This document shows, piece by piece, positions 51,633 through 61,125 of a DNA stretch of 64,000 nucleotides (the first letter of the stretch is position 1; every line of letters starts with the position of its first letter). The notes under the pieces were generated by a model, which saw nothing but the letters and a program-made list of their open reading frames with translations, had not been told where the DNA came from and searched no databases. The stretch is from Paraburkholderia metrosideri (GTDB taxonomy: Bacteria; Pseudomonadota; Gammaproteobacteria; Burkholderiales; Burkholderiaceae), in the NCBI RefSeq assembly GCF_904848625.1, contig NZ_CAJHCP010000015.1:62001-126000 (forward strand), written 5' to 3'. The position numbers were made by a program, and so were the translations under genes.

Positions 51633-53117
51633 ATGACGACCCAACACGCTTCTGCCACTCCCGACTTGCCGCTCGACATGATCATTTTCGGCGGCACCGG
51701 CGACCTGTCGTTTCGCAAGCTGCTGCCCGCGCTCTACATGGCGCATCTGCACTGCAATCTGCCGCCGGATACCCGTATTCTCACGATCGGCCGCAAGCCT
51801 TGGTCGCGTGACGAATACATCAACGAATTCATGGAATTGAAGGCCAGGCCCTTCATCGAAAAGAAAGCGTTCGATGCCGCCGCGTGGGACAAATTCATGG
51901 CGTTGTTCGAATACGTGCGAATGGACGTCGATTCGATCGACGACTACCACCGCCTGAAAGAAGCGTCGCGCGAGGGCGTGCGCCGTGTGTTCTATCTGGC
52001 GACCTCGCCGGACCTGTTCACAAATATCTGCGACAACCTCTCGTCGGCGGGGTTGGTCGACGGCAATTCGCGCGTCGTGCTCGAAAAGCCGCTGGGCCAC
52101 GATCTGGCGTCTGCACAGGAAATCAACACGGCGGTCGGCAAGCATTTCAGCGAAGCGCAGATCTACCGGATCGACCACTACCTCGGCAAGGAAACCGTGC
52201 AGAACCTGATGGTGCTGCGCTTCGGCAATCCGATTTTCGGGCCGCTGTGGCAGGCGCCGTACATCAAGAGCGTGCAGATCACCGTTGCGGAGACGGTCGG
52301 CGTGGGTACCCGCGCGGGCTTCTACGACAAGACCGGCGCGCTGCGCGACATGGTGCAGAACCACTTGCTGCAACTGCTGTGCATCGTCGCAATGGAGCCG
52401 CCGGTGTCGCTCGACCCGGATGCGGTCCGCGATGAAAAGCTGAAGGTGCTGCGCTCGCTGCGTCCGATGACGGCTGAAGATATCTCACGCGATACCGTGC
52501 GTGGCCAGTACACCGCGGGCGCGGTCGATGGCGAGGCAGTAAAGGGCTATCTCGAAGAAGAGAACGTGCCGGCTGGCAGCCGCGCCGAAACCTTTGTTGC
52601 GTTGCGCGCGCATATCAACAACTGGCGCTGGGCAAACGTGCCGTTCTTCCTGCGTACCGGCAAGCGGATGCAGAAGAAGGTGTCGGAGATCGTCATCGAA
52701 TTCTCCGAGTTGCCGTTCTCGATCATTCCGAGCGGTGGGCGCAACTATGGCAACAAGCTCGTGATCCAGTTGCAGCCGGAAGAATCGATTCAGTTGCAGG
52801 TGCTCGCGAAGGAGCCGGGCAGCGGCATGCATATGCTGCCGGTCAGTCTGAATCTGGATTTGCAGCAGGCGTTCACCGAGCGTCGCGCGGAAGCGTATGA
52901 GCGTTTGCTGATCGATGTGATTCGCGGACGCCTTACGCACTTCATGCGGCGCGACGAACTGGAAGCCGCATGGGCTTGGGCCGAGCCGATTCTGGAAGGC
53001 TGGGCCAAGTCGGGCGAGCGGCCACGCGGTTATACGGCGGGGACGTTCGGGCCGGCGGCGTCGACGGCGCTGATGGCTCGCGAGAAGAATGCGGTGTGGG
53101 CGGAAGAGTCGCAGTAA
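51633..53117 (+). CDS. zwf: Glucose-6-phosphate 1-dehydrogenase
   Basis: 494-residue NADP-dependent enzyme, first step of the oxidative pentose-phosphate and Entner-Doudoroff routes. The NADP loop FGGTGDLSFRK lies at 19-29 and the substrate-binding motif RIDHYLGKE at 179-187, with D181, H182 and K186. Length is standard. I chose the ATG at 51633 as it places the dinucleotide-binding loop near the N-terminus. No gnd, pgl or regulator is adjacent, so this is a stand-alone copy, possibly one of several in the genome. Confidence 0.95.
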   Translation: MTTQHASATPDLPLDMIIFGGTGDLSFRKLLPALYMAHLHCNLPPDTRILTIGRKPWSRDEYINEFMELKARPFIEKKAFDAAAWDKFMALFEYVRMDVDSIDDYHRLKEASREGVRRVFYLATSPDLFTNICDNLSSAGLVDGNSRVVLEKPLGHDLASAQEINTAVGKHFSEAQIYRIDHYLGKETVQNLMVLRFGNPIFGPLWQAPYIKSVQITVAETVGVGTRAGFYDKTGALRDMVQNHLLQLLCIVAMEPPVSLDPDAVRDEKLKVLRSLRPMTAEDISRDTVRGQYTAGAVDGEAVKGYLEEENVPAGSRAETFVALRAHINNWRWANVPFFLRTGKRMQKKVSEIVIEFSELPFSIIPSGGRNYGNKLVIQLQPEESIQLQVLAKEPGSGMHMLPVSLNLDLQQAFTERRAEAYERLLIDVIRGRLTHFMRRDELEAAWAWAEPILEGWAKSGERPRGYTAGTFGPAASTALMAREKNAVWAEESQ

Positions 53118-53180
53118 ATGTGAGTGACAAAAGAAGCGGGCAGACCGCTTCGTGCAGCGCGAGCCTGCCTACACCCCGCG

Positions 53181-54137
53181 TCAGGCGGGGTGCAGGCCGC
53201 GCAACAATTGACGCACGCGCGTCAGATCCTGATCGACGTGCTCGGTCTTTTCAAACAGTTCCACGAGCCAGTCGACGAAAGCGCGCACGCGAGGCGACAC
53301 ACGGCGGTTTTTTACGTAGGCCACCGACACCGGCATCGGCACGGGTTTCCATTGCGGCAGGACTTCGCGCAGCAATCCCGAGTCGAGGTACGGCTGAGCG
53401 GCGATCCGTGCAGGTTGAATGAGGCCGAGGCCTTGCAATCCGCAGGTGAGATAGGCCTGCTCGTCGCTGACCTTGACGAAGCCTTTGACCTTGACGCTTT
53501 GTGCTTCGCCGTCCACTTCGAAATCAAAATTGACTTCACGGCCATTTTGCGGCGACATGCAATTGACCGCGACGTGTCCGCGCAGATCGTCGATATCGGC
53601 GGGCGTGCCTTGACGCGCCAGATAGGCAGGGCTTGCACAGGTCACGTGTTCGAGCGTGCCGAGTTGTCGCGCGACCAGGTTTGAGTCGGGCAATTCGCCG
53701 AGCTGGATGCTGCAGTCGATTGCTTCGGAGATCAGATCAACTGTTCGGTTGCTGATGCCGATTGCCAGATCGAGATTCGGGTAACGGGCGTGGAAGTCGT
53801 CCAGTGCTGGCAAGACGATTGCGCTTGCGACGGCGCCTGGCATTTCGATTCGCAGGCGGCCTGTGAGGTTATCCGTTGCGTGGCGGATGCTTGCTTCCAT
53901 TTCGTCGATGTCGGCGAGGATTTGCGCACAGCGCTCGTAGTAAGCCGCGCCTTCGGGGGTGACGCTCAGGCGCCGCGTTGTGCGGGCTAGCAGGGGGGTG
54001 CCTAATAGTGCTTCCAGGTTCTGGACGATGGTGGTTGCCGTTGCTCGCGGGATGTTGAGTGACTCCGCTGCGCGGGTGAAGCTGTTGGTGTCCACGATTC
54101 GGATGAATGTGCGCATGGCAGTTATTCTGTCGAGCAT
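53181..54137 (-). CDS. LysR family transcriptional regulator
   Basis: 318-residue LTTR. The N-terminal helix-turn-helix (about 1-60, MRTFIRIVDTNSFTRAAESLNIPRATATTIVQNLEALLGTPLL) is followed by a substrate-binding domain (about 90-300). It is closest to the CrgA/DmlR-like group by its ATATTIVQ recognition segment. It converges on zwf and is flanked upstream by the inverted-repeat element, so its target is not evident from context. Confidence 0.86.
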   Translation of the reverse strand: MLDRITAMRTFIRIVDTNSFTRAAESLNIPRATATTIVQNLEALLGTPLLARTTRRLSVTPEGAAYYERCAQILADIDEMEASIRHATDNLTGRLRIEMPGAVASAIVLPALDDFHARYPNLDLAIGISNRTVDLISEAIDCSIQLGELPDSNLVARQLGTLEHVTCASPAYLARQGTPADIDDLRGHVAVNCMSPQNGREVNFDFEVDGEAQSVKVKGFVKVSDEQAYLTCGLQGLGLIQPARIAAQPYLDSGLLREVLPQWKPVPMPVSVAYVKNRRVSPRVRAFVDWLVELFEKTEHVDQDLTRVRQLLRGLHPA

Positions 54138-54171
54138 GGGGTTGCTCCGTTGTCGGGTTGTTGGGGTTTGC

Positions 54172-54403
54172 TTTGTTGGTGTTTGTTTTTGGGGTGTGGT
54201 TTTTGGGTGTTGGCCTCTCCTTGTGGTCACGGTGGTCTATTAGCACTGCCCCTGTGCGGGGCGGCACTCACTTTCTTTGCCGCCGCAAAGAAAGTAAGCA
54301 AAGAAAGCGGGCTCACACCGCTAGCCTTGAAGTGGGTCCCCTGGCTTGGAGGGGGTAGTGGTACATCTGGAATCGGCGCTCCCGCACACTCCGCATTCGT
54401 GAC
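54172..54403. repeat. Left arm of the large inverted repeat
   Basis: Pairs with 54655-54897 with only scattered mismatches over roughly 230 bp. Two nested hairpins lie inside: GCCCC-tgtgc-GGGGC at 54248-54262 and ACTTTCTTTGC-CGCC-GCAAAGAAAGT at 54270-54295, the latter an 11-bp perfect stem. Confidence 0.85.
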
Positions 54404-54654
54404 AAGGCAGTCATTCTTCCGGCGGCGCTGCGCGCGCCGATGCGTTATTCATTGGGCGTTGGTGTGCCCGGGTTTTGAATGTGAGCGATACCGACGTGAA
54501 GAACCGGTTAGGTTCTTTTCACGCATACACGTCTTTGTTTTTCTCGGTTTTAGAAGGCGAAGCCAACGGCTCCCCTGCGGGAGAAACGCTGATGGTTTCC
54601 CTCGCAGACCCGTCTGCGACGCACGCAGTGCGGAGTGGGAGCGAATGATGGCTT

Positions 54655-54897
54655 TGTCACTAATGCGGAATGTGCGAATGCACTGATTCCAGATGTACCG
54701 CTACCCCCTCCAAGCCGGGGGCCCCGCTTGTGAGCTAGCGGTTTGAAGCCCGCTTTCTTTGCTTACTTTCTTTGCGGCGGCAAAGAAAGTGAGTGCCGCC
54801 CCGCACAGGGGCAGTGCTAATAGACCACCGTGATCACAAGGAAAGGCCAACACCCAAAAACCACACCAAAAAAACAAACAAAAAAAGAGCAAAGAAA
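54655..54897. repeat. Right arm of the large inverted repeat
   Basis: Reverse complement of the left arm, including both hairpins (54765-54790 and 54798-54812). The outer end grades into an A-rich tract (54860-54900). About 250 bp of unrelated sequence separates the arms. Confidence 0.85.
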
Positions 54898-54959
54898 AAA
54901 ACAGCCCCCACGCAGCGGCAAACCAAAAACCCGCCGCCGCGCAGGCAAACAAACCTAAA

Positions 54960-56012
54960 TCACTTCCGCAAGGAATCCAGATCAATCACAAACCGATACT
55001 TAACATCACTCTTCAGCATCCGTTCATAAGCCTCATTAATCCCCTGCATAGGGATCACCTCAACATCCGAAGTAATCCCATGTTCCCCGCAGAAATCCAG
55101 CATTTCCTGCGTCTCGGCAATTCCGCCAATCAACGAGCCAGCCAGACGGCGACGCTTGAAAATCAGATTGAAAACCTGCGGCGACGGATGATCGTGCTCA
55201 GGCGCGCCGACCAGCGTCATCGTTCCATCTCGCTTGAGCAGCAGCAAAAACGGATTCAGATCGTGCTGCGCAGCCACCGTATTCACGATCAGATCGAAAC
55301 TGTTCGCATGCGCTTCCATCTCTTCAGCATTCTTCGAGATGACCACCTCATGCGCGCCAAGCCGCTTCGCATCTTCAATCTTCGACGGCGACGTGGTGAA
55401 CAGCACGACATGTGCACCCATTGCGCGAGCCAGCTTCACGCCCATATGGCCGAGGCCGCCAAGACCGACAATCCCGACTTTCTTGCCAGGACCGGCACCC
55501 CATGTACGCAGCGGCGAATAGGTCGTGATGCCCGCGCACAACAGCGGCGCAGCACCCGCCGGGTCGAGATTCTCCGGCACGCGCAGCGTGAATGCTTCGT
55601 CGACGACGAGCTGCGTGGAATAGCCGCCGTAAGTGACCTGACCATCAACCCGGTCGACACCGTTATACGTGCCGACAAAACCGTTCTCGCAATACTGTTC
55701 GAGATCTTCCTTGCAACTCGCACACGTACGGCACGAATCGACCAGACAGCCGACACCCACCACGTCGCCTGCTTTGTACTTCGTCACGTTCGGCCCGACA
55801 GCGGTCACGCGGCCGACAATCTCGTGGCCCGGCACCACCGGAAACGACGTGTTCTTCCATTCATTGCGCGCCTGGTGCAAGTCGGAATGGCACACGCCGC
55901 AAAACAGGACTTCCATCTGCACGTCATGGGCGCGTAGTTCGCGACGCTGGATTTCGAACGGGGCGAGCGGCGCTGTGGCGTCGGTCGCTGCATAGGCATA
56001 AGTCGTGCTCAT
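54960..56012 (-). CDS. Zinc-dependent NAD(P) alcohol dehydrogenase (YahK/CAD type)
   Basis: 350-residue medium-chain dehydrogenase. Catalytic zinc ligands lie in CGVCHSDLHQ and the later GHE (VVPGHEIVGRV); the structural zinc is bound by the cysteines of CRTCASCKEDLEQYC. The cofactor loop is GLGGLGHMG. It resembles E. coli YahK, an NADPH-dependent aldehyde reductase. GGAG lies six bases before the ATG at 56012. It is divergent from an AraC regulator over a 346-bp gap, a common pairing in which aldehydes activate the dehydrogenase gene. Confidence 0.9.
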   Translation of the reverse strand: MSTTYAYAATDATAPLAPFEIQRRELRAHDVQMEVLFCGVCHSDLHQARNEWKNTSFPVVPGHEIVGRVTAVGPNVTKYKAGDVVGVGCLVDSCRTCASCKEDLEQYCENGFVGTYNGVDRVDGQVTYGGYSTQLVVDEAFTLRVPENLDPAGAAPLLCAGITTYSPLRTWGAGPGKKVGIVGLGGLGHMGVKLARAMGAHVVLFTTSPSKIEDAKRLGAHEVVISKNAEEMEAHANSFDLIVNTVAAQHDLNPFLLLLKRDGTMTLVGAPEHDHPSPQVFNLIFKRRRLAGSLIGGIAETQEMLDFCGEHGITSDVEVIPMQGINEAYERMLKSDVKYRFVIDLDSLRK

Positions 56013-56358
56013 GGGTAGCTCCAGCAAAGAGATAAAGAGGGTGCAAGGTTCCGGCAATCGTCTAAACGCGACACAACACAACATGAAACAACGCGTGTTG
56101 CCGATGCGGCCAGCCCTGACATGAACCAGGATCACGGCGCCGACGGTGGCTGACGAATTCGCCGAAGCGTGAATTGACAACCGGGCCCAGCGCAGCGCGG
56201 AAAAATTGATCTGGCAGGGTTCCCATAATAGGATCGGGTCACGACCCCGGGAATACCTGAAGGTCTTGAAGATTTGCCTAAAACTCCTGGTGAGAAGCGC
56301 TGTAGGTTGTTTGATGCTAAATTTCAAGCATTATTCTCTTGCTGGTGACTATATCGTC
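56013..56358. other. 346-bp divergent control region of dehydrogenase and AraC genes
   Basis: No gene supported. It carries the promoters of both genes; I cannot place boxes confidently. A frame of the AraC gene extends back to 56206 but without a ribosome site. Confidence 0.5.
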
Positions 56359-57327
56359 ATGTCCACTCATTCCGTAGAACCCGCCAATACCGATTCCGCG
56401 CAGCAGCGTCTGGTCGATTTGTTCGACCTCCTCGCGCCTACGCCGGGCTTTACCCGGTCGAGCCTGGAAGGCGTCAGCCTGATGCGCGCCAATGCGCCCA
56501 TGCCACGCATGCCGGTGATGTACGAGCCGAGCATCGTGATTGTCTGCCAGGGCCGCAAGCGTGGTTTTCTCGGCGATCAGGTGTTTCAGTATGACGCGCA
56601 ACAATATCTCGTGCTGTCGGTGCCGCTGCCGTTCGAATGCGAGACCGAGGCGAGCGCGGAAGAACCGTTTCTGGCTATTTCAGTGCGCGTCGATCTGACG
56701 ATGGTGGCTGAGTTGCTGATGGCGTTAAACGAATCGCAGGGCGCGACGCAGAACGAGCCGGTCGGCATCTATTCGACGCCGCTCGACCCGGCGCTGAGCA
56801 GTGCCGTACAGCGTCTGATGGAAGCGCTGGCGTCGCCACTCGACGCACGCATTCTGGCGCCGGGCGTGGTGCGGGAAATCTGTTATCGCGTGTTGACCGG
56901 CGAGCAGGGTGACGCAATTCGCGCAGCGCTCACGCATCAGAATCATTTTGGTCGTATTGCGAAAGCGCTACGTCGCATTCACGCCGACTATCACGGGCAA
57001 CTCGACGTCGATACGCTTGCGTCTGAAGCCGGCATGAGCCTCGCCGTGTTCCACGCGCAGTTCAAGGCAGTGACCGCAACTTCGCCGATGCAATACGTGA
57101 AGACTACGCGGCTGCATCACGCGCGCTTGCTGATGGTGCAGGATGGGTTGAATGCGGGCGCGGCCGCGGCGCGGGTCGGCTATGAAAGCGCGTCGCAATT
57201 CAGCCGCGAGTTCAAGCGTCTGTTCGGCCTGAGTCCGGTGGACGAAGTCAAACGCATGCGCACCGTCTACGATGCGCCGCCGCCGCGCGTGGTCAAGCCA
57301 GTTGTGCGGTATGTGACGGCGGTTTGA
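56359..57327 (+). CDS. AraC family transcriptional regulator
   Basis: 322-residue activator. The N-terminal AraC_N-type ligand domain (about 30-190, MPVMYEPSIVIVCQGRKRGFLGD) and the C-terminal double helix-turn-helix (about 210-305, DVDTLASEAGMSLAVFHAQFKAVTATSPMQY and AAARVGYESASQFSREFKRLFGLSP) are both complete. The start at 56359 follows the family's usual length. It is divergent from the alcohol dehydrogenase and probably controls it in response to an aldehyde or alcohol. Confidence 0.88.
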   Translation: MSTHSVEPANTDSAQQRLVDLFDLLAPTPGFTRSSLEGVSLMRANAPMPRMPVMYEPSIVIVCQGRKRGFLGDQVFQYDAQQYLVLSVPLPFECETEASAEEPFLAISVRVDLTMVAELLMALNESQGATQNEPVGIYSTPLDPALSSAVQRLMEALASPLDARILAPGVVREICYRVLTGEQGDAIRAALTHQNHFGRIAKALRRIHADYHGQLDVDTLASEAGMSLAVFHAQFKAVTATSPMQYVKTTRLHHARLLMVQDGLNAGAAAARVGYESASQFSREFKRLFGLSPVDEVKRMRTVYDAPPPRVVKPVVRYVTAV

Positions 57328-57397
57328 AAGCGGCTGGGGAACAGCGCGGATAAGAGACGGCGTGCGCTGCACGCGGAATCCGCGCGACTCCCTATCA

Positions 57398-57739
57398 TCA
57401 GATCTTCTTCAGATACGCGGCCTTCAGCATGAAGCTGCCCGCGTCCATCTTGCAGTCCACTTCGTGATCGCCGCCGCTCAGGCGAATGCTCTTCACTTTC
57501 GTGCCCATTTTCAGCGCGATCGATGAGCCTTTCACTTTCAGGTCCTTGATCAGCACGACGGTATCGCCGTCGGCGAGCGGGTTGCCGTTCGCGTCCCGGA
57601 CGATGCGCTCATCGCTGTCGTCGGCGGAAAGTGGGGCGTTCATCGGCCATTCATGCGCACAATCCGGGCACACGTAGTGCTCGCCATCCGGATAGGTATT
57701 GTCCATTGCGCATTGCGGGCAGGCGGGAATCGTCGACAT
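57398..57739 (-). CDS. phnA: PhnA/YjdM family zinc-ribbon protein
   Basis: 113-residue protein. An N-terminal zinc ribbon (CPQCAMDNTYPDGEHYVCPDCAHEW) is followed by a compact beta domain with DANGNPLADGDTVVLIKDLKVKG, the YjdM/PhnA signature. Despite the historical link with phosphonate use, no C-P lyase genes are here and the function is not established. It is a single gene. Confidence 0.88.
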   Translation of the reverse strand: MSTIPACPQCAMDNTYPDGEHYVCPDCAHEWPMNAPLSADDSDERIVRDANGNPLADGDTVVLIKDLKVKGSSIALKMGTKVKSIRLSGGDHEVDCKMDAGSFMLKAAYLKKI

Positions 57740-58032
57740 GATCGTTAGGGCCAGCGCGGCCTGCGGGTAGATTCAGGGCCGGCGAGTATAGCGGACTCGT
57801 GTCCACCGCCTGCATCGGTCACGCGCCGGACCTTGCGTTCGCGCAAATTCTGCGATGGTAAGAGGAGAAGTTTTACGCAGGTTGCAGCGTGAGGTGCGCC
57901 GCGCGCGCGCCTATACTTTTTTGATCGCAGAACCGCGCCACTGTTTTATCCCGCTTTGCGTGCGCCATCAGAATCAGCAAAAGCGCCCGCAAAGCGACCC
58001 CATCGTCGTCGTCTCACACCAGGAGTCGTGTC

Positions 58033-58335
58033 ATGGTCAAACTCGCGCTGTATGTGCATCTCGAAGCGAAGCCGGGCAAGGAAAGCGAGGTCGAGGCTTT
58101 TCTGCTCAGCGGCTTGCCGCTCGTCGAAGCGGAGCCCGCGACGACCGCGTGGTTCGCGTTGAAGATTGGGCCTTCAACGTTCGGCATTTTTGACGCGTTT
58201 GCCGACGAAGCCGGCCGCGACGCGCATCTGAACGGCAAGGTCGCTGCCGCATTGATGGCAAAGGCCGGCGAGCTGCTCGCTACGCCACCGAGCATTCAGA
58301 AGGTCGACCTGCTGGCGGCGAAATTGCCGGGTTGA
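58033..58335 (+). CDS. Antibiotic biosynthesis monooxygenase-domain protein
   Basis: 100-residue dimeric alpha+beta barrel (ABM fold). The start LALYVHLEAKPGKESEVEAFL and the central TAWFALKIGPSTFGIFDAFADE are typical of the small stand-alone members, which may be cofactor-free oxygenases or have other roles. AGGAG precedes the ATG. No partner genes; it converges on the diguanylate cyclase gene. Role unknown. Confidence 0.8.
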   Translation: MVKLALYVHLEAKPGKESEVEAFLLSGLPLVEAEPATTAWFALKIGPSTFGIFDAFADEAGRDAHLNGKVAAALMAKAGELLATPPSIQKVDLLAAKLPG

Positions 58336-58363
58336 GCGACCGGCTTCGCATTCAGCGCGGCTT

Positions 58364-59875
58364 CTACTTCCCGCTGTCCGCCGCGTTGGCGGATGGCTGA
58401 TTCGCGTAGTGCGTGCGTTTCTCTTCGTACATCAGCAGGTCGGCGCGCTGCACGCCCGCTTCGAGCCGATCGCCGCGCTGACAGGTCGCCGCACCCATCG
58501 AGAAGCTCAGCGGCGAACCCGGATAAAACTGGTTGTTCATCTCCACCAGTTGACGGATCGAGTCGATCATCGCGGCGCCGCCGCGCTCGTCGGTGTCCGG
58601 CATCAGGATCGCAAATTCGTCTCCGCCGATGCGCGCTGCGTGGAACGGCGTTTCCATCGCCTTCGCGAGTACTTCGCCGGCGCGCCGTAACAGCGCGTCG
58701 CCTGCCGCGTGGCCAAGCTGGTCGTTCACGCGCTTCAGGCCGTTCAGATCGGCCATGATGATCGTCACCGGCCACGGACCTTTGCGTTCGAGCCGGTTCA
58801 ACTCATCGACGTAGAACGACCGGTTGCGCAGCTTGGTCAGCACGTCGTGCTTGCCGAGGAATTCCAGGTACGCTTCGGCTTTCTTGCGCGCGGTGATGTC
58901 GGTGAGCGCCACCAGCACCAGGTCCCAACTCTGTTCATGCCCCGGCAGCACCGAGAATTGCAGATGGACGTGGACCTCGTTGCCATCGAGCGAATAGTTG
59001 AGCACCTCGCGCTGCTGGAACAGCTTGTTGTCCCACAGGTCGATCAACTGCTCGCGAAAATGCGGGCGCATGTCGTCGCGAAATACGCTCGGCAGGTGTG
59101 CCAGCAGTGTTTTCTTGTCTTTGGCGGCGAACATGTCGAGCGTGTGCTGGTTCACGTCGAGCACGTGAATCTCCTGCATGCAGCGTTCGACAAACTCGGG
59201 GTGCACGTCGGTGAACACGCGGAAATCATTGATGCCTGCCGCTCGCGCATCGTCGAGCAGACGTTTGACCGCGCTGAAATCCTCGACCCACAGCGATACC
59301 GGCGAATGCTCGAACAGGCCGCGGACGTACTGTTCGGCCAGCGTCACGCGGTGGCGCGCGCCTTCCAGTTCCGTAATGTCTTCAACCGATACCAGCACGC
59401 GGTCCCAGCTTGCTTCGTGGCCAGGCAGCACCACGCCCTTGAGCAGCACATCGAGGCGCCGCCCGCCCAGTGTGTAGTTGACCGTGTGGCTCGTGAACTG
59501 CGATTTGCCTTCCCACAACTGGCATAACTCTTCGAGGTGGGTTTGAAGCATGTCGTCGCGGAATACCGAGGCGAGATTGCTGGTCAACGCGTCGAAATCG
59601 GCGGCTTCGAACTGCGTCAGGGTTTTCTGGTTGACCTTGATCACGCGGATGCTATGCGCACACTCGGCGACGCGGCCCGGGTCGGCGGCGAAATGGGCGC
59701 GCAGATCGGTGACGCCGTCGGCCCTCCAGCCCTCGAACAGCGCGCGCACACCGCTGAAATCTTCGAGCCAGAGCGAGACCGGCGCGAGTGCGAACATCTC
59801 GGAGTCGTCCGCCGAGGAGGCTTCTTTCGGGGCGTCATTCGCGGGCGCGGAGCCGCGTGCAAGGATATCCAGCAT
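58364..59875 (-). CDS. Diguanylate cyclase with duplicated PAS-like sensor modules
   Basis: 503-residue signalling enzyme making c-di-GMP. Two copies of a 140-residue PAS-like module lie at about 30-170 (SLWLEDFSGV ... VEDIT) and 195-340 (SLWVEDFSAV ... LTDIT). The GGDEF domain has its catalytic GGDEF at 417-421. The upstream RxxD inhibitory site is absent (TPFH instead), so product inhibition is probably weak. No membrane helix is seen, so it senses something in the cytosol. It is a single gene. Confidence 0.87.
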   Translation of the reverse strand: MLDILARGSAPANDAPKEASSADDSEMFALAPVSLWLEDFSGVRALFEGWRADGVTDLRAHFAADPGRVAECAHSIRVIKVNQKTLTQFEAADFDALTSNLASVFRDDMLQTHLEELCQLWEGKSQFTSHTVNYTLGGRRLDVLLKGVVLPGHEASWDRVLVSVEDITELEGARHRVTLAEQYVRGLFEHSPVSLWVEDFSAVKRLLDDARAAGINDFRVFTDVHPEFVERCMQEIHVLDVNQHTLDMFAAKDKKTLLAHLPSVFRDDMRPHFREQLIDLWDNKLFQQREVLNYSLDGNEVHVHLQFSVLPGHEQSWDLVLVALTDITARKKAEAYLEFLGKHDVLTKLRNRSFYVDELNRLERKGPWPVTIIMADLNGLKRVNDQLGHAAGDALLRRAGEVLAKAMETPFHAARIGGDEFAILMPDTDERGGAAMIDSIRQLVEMNNQFYPGSPLSFSMGAATCQRGDRLEAGVQRADLLMYEEKRTHYANQPSANAADSGK

Positions 59876-60192
59876 GAGGTTCTCGTAAGCGGAATTGCAG
59901 CTATTCTAAGGCGGCTTGGGCGTTGGCTGAAAACAAAGGCGAGCGGTACATCATTTGCACGAACTCTTTCAACAGGATAACGGCCGCATTTCAACGGATT
60001 TGAGGTCGGGCCGCGATGCGGCTGAAAATAAGTGATTTTAAAGGCCACGCCGACGGCGCTTTAAAGCCACCTTCGCCGAACCGGACGACCCGTCGTGGCC
60101 CGCTCCCCACGCGCCAGCGAGCCTTTCCGAGCCTTGTTAAACTCGGCCATTAACGATTTAGTCCATCAACGCAGTCAAGAAAAAGCGCCGTT
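59876..60192. other. 317-bp divergent region
   Basis: Between the diguanylate cyclase (minus) and the hydroxyacid dehydrogenase (plus). I see no gene, repeat or clear RNA; it must hold both promoters. Confidence 0.45.
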
Positions 60193-61125
60193 ATGAAGCC
60201 ATCCCTGCTGGTCCTGATCCACCTGAACGACGCAAGCCTCGCCAAAATCGGCGCGGACTTCGACGTCATCTATGCCCCCGATGCAGCCCAGCGAGCCGCC
60301 GCGCTTGCCGAACACGGCGACAGCATCCGCGCGGTGCTGACTAACGGCGGAACCGGTGTGAGTGCCGCCGACATCGACCAGTTGCCCCACGTCGAACTGC
60401 TCAGCGCGATCGGCGCCGGCTACGAAAATCTTCCGCTCGACCATGCCCGCGCGCGCGGCATCGTGCTCATCAACGGTGCGGGTACCAACGACAATTGCGT
60501 CGCCGATCACGCGTTCGCGTTGCTGCTCGCGGTCGTGCGCGACATGCCTTATCTCGACCAGGCCACGCGCGATGGCGTTTGGCGCGACGATCTGCCGTTG
60601 CGCCCGGCCATTTCCCATAAGCGTCTCGGCATTGTCGGGCTGGGCAACATCGGCGAGAAAGTGGCGCGTCGTGGAGCCGGATTCGACATGGAGGTTGGCT
60701 ATCACAACCGCAAGCCGCGTGAAGGCTCGTCGCTGCGTTACTTCGACAACGTGACAGCGCTCGCGCAGTGGAGCGATTTTCTGGTGGTGGCGACGCCGGG
60801 CGGCGCGGGCACTCAACATCTGATCGATGGGAAAGTGCTGGAGGCTTTGGGCCCGCAGGGGTTTCTCGTCAACGTATCGCGGGGCAGTGTGGTGGATACC
60901 GCCGCGCTTGCTAAAGCGCTGACCAGCGGAACCATTGCAGGCGCAGGTCTCGATGTCTATGAGGGCGAGCCCAATCCGCCACAGGCGTTGCTCGCGTTGC
61001 GCAATGTCGTGCTGACGCCGCATCTGGCAGGGCGTTCGCCGGAAGCGATCGCGGCATCGGTCGATAACTTTCTGAATAACGCGAGGCGGCATTTTGCCGG
61101 CGAGCCAGTGTTGACACCAATTTGA
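60193..61125 (+). CDS. D-isomer 2-hydroxyacid dehydrogenase
   Basis: 310-residue NAD(P)-dependent enzyme related to glyoxylate/hydroxypyruvate reductases. The cofactor loop GIVGLGNIGEKVARRG is near the middle; the catalytic arginine lies in VNVSRGSVVDT, the glutamate in DVYEGEPNP and the histidine in LTPHLAGRSPEA. Length and motifs fit GhrB-like enzymes. A terminator follows at 61145. No partner genes indicate the substrate; glyoxylate or hydroxypyruvate is the family default. Confidence 0.88.
   Translation: MKPSLLVLIHLNDASLAKIGADFDVIYAPDAAQRAAALAEHGDSIRAVLTNGGTGVSAADIDQLPHVELLSAIGAGYENLPLDHARARGIVLINGAGTNDNCVADHAFALLLAVVRDMPYLDQATRDGVWRDDLPLRPAISHKRLGIVGLGNIGEKVARRGAGFDMEVGYHNRKPREGSSLRYFDNVTALAQWSDFLVVATPGGAGTQHLIDGKVLEALGPQGFLVNVSRGSVVDTAALAKALTSGTIAGAGLDVYEGEPNPPQALLALRNVVLTPHLAGRSPEAIAASVDNFLNNARRHFAGEPVLTPI

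Larger units (their letters stand above)
54138..54959. other. 822-bp gene-free region holding a large inverted-repeat element
   Basis: No supported gene. Frames crossing it on both strands mirror one another because of the inverted repeat and code for low-complexity peptides without features. See the arms at 54172-54403 and 54655-54897. Confidence 0.6.

Noticed and set aside
54138..54959. Inverted repeat as an insertion sequence
   Set aside because: No transposase frame lies between or near the arms, and I see no clear target duplication.
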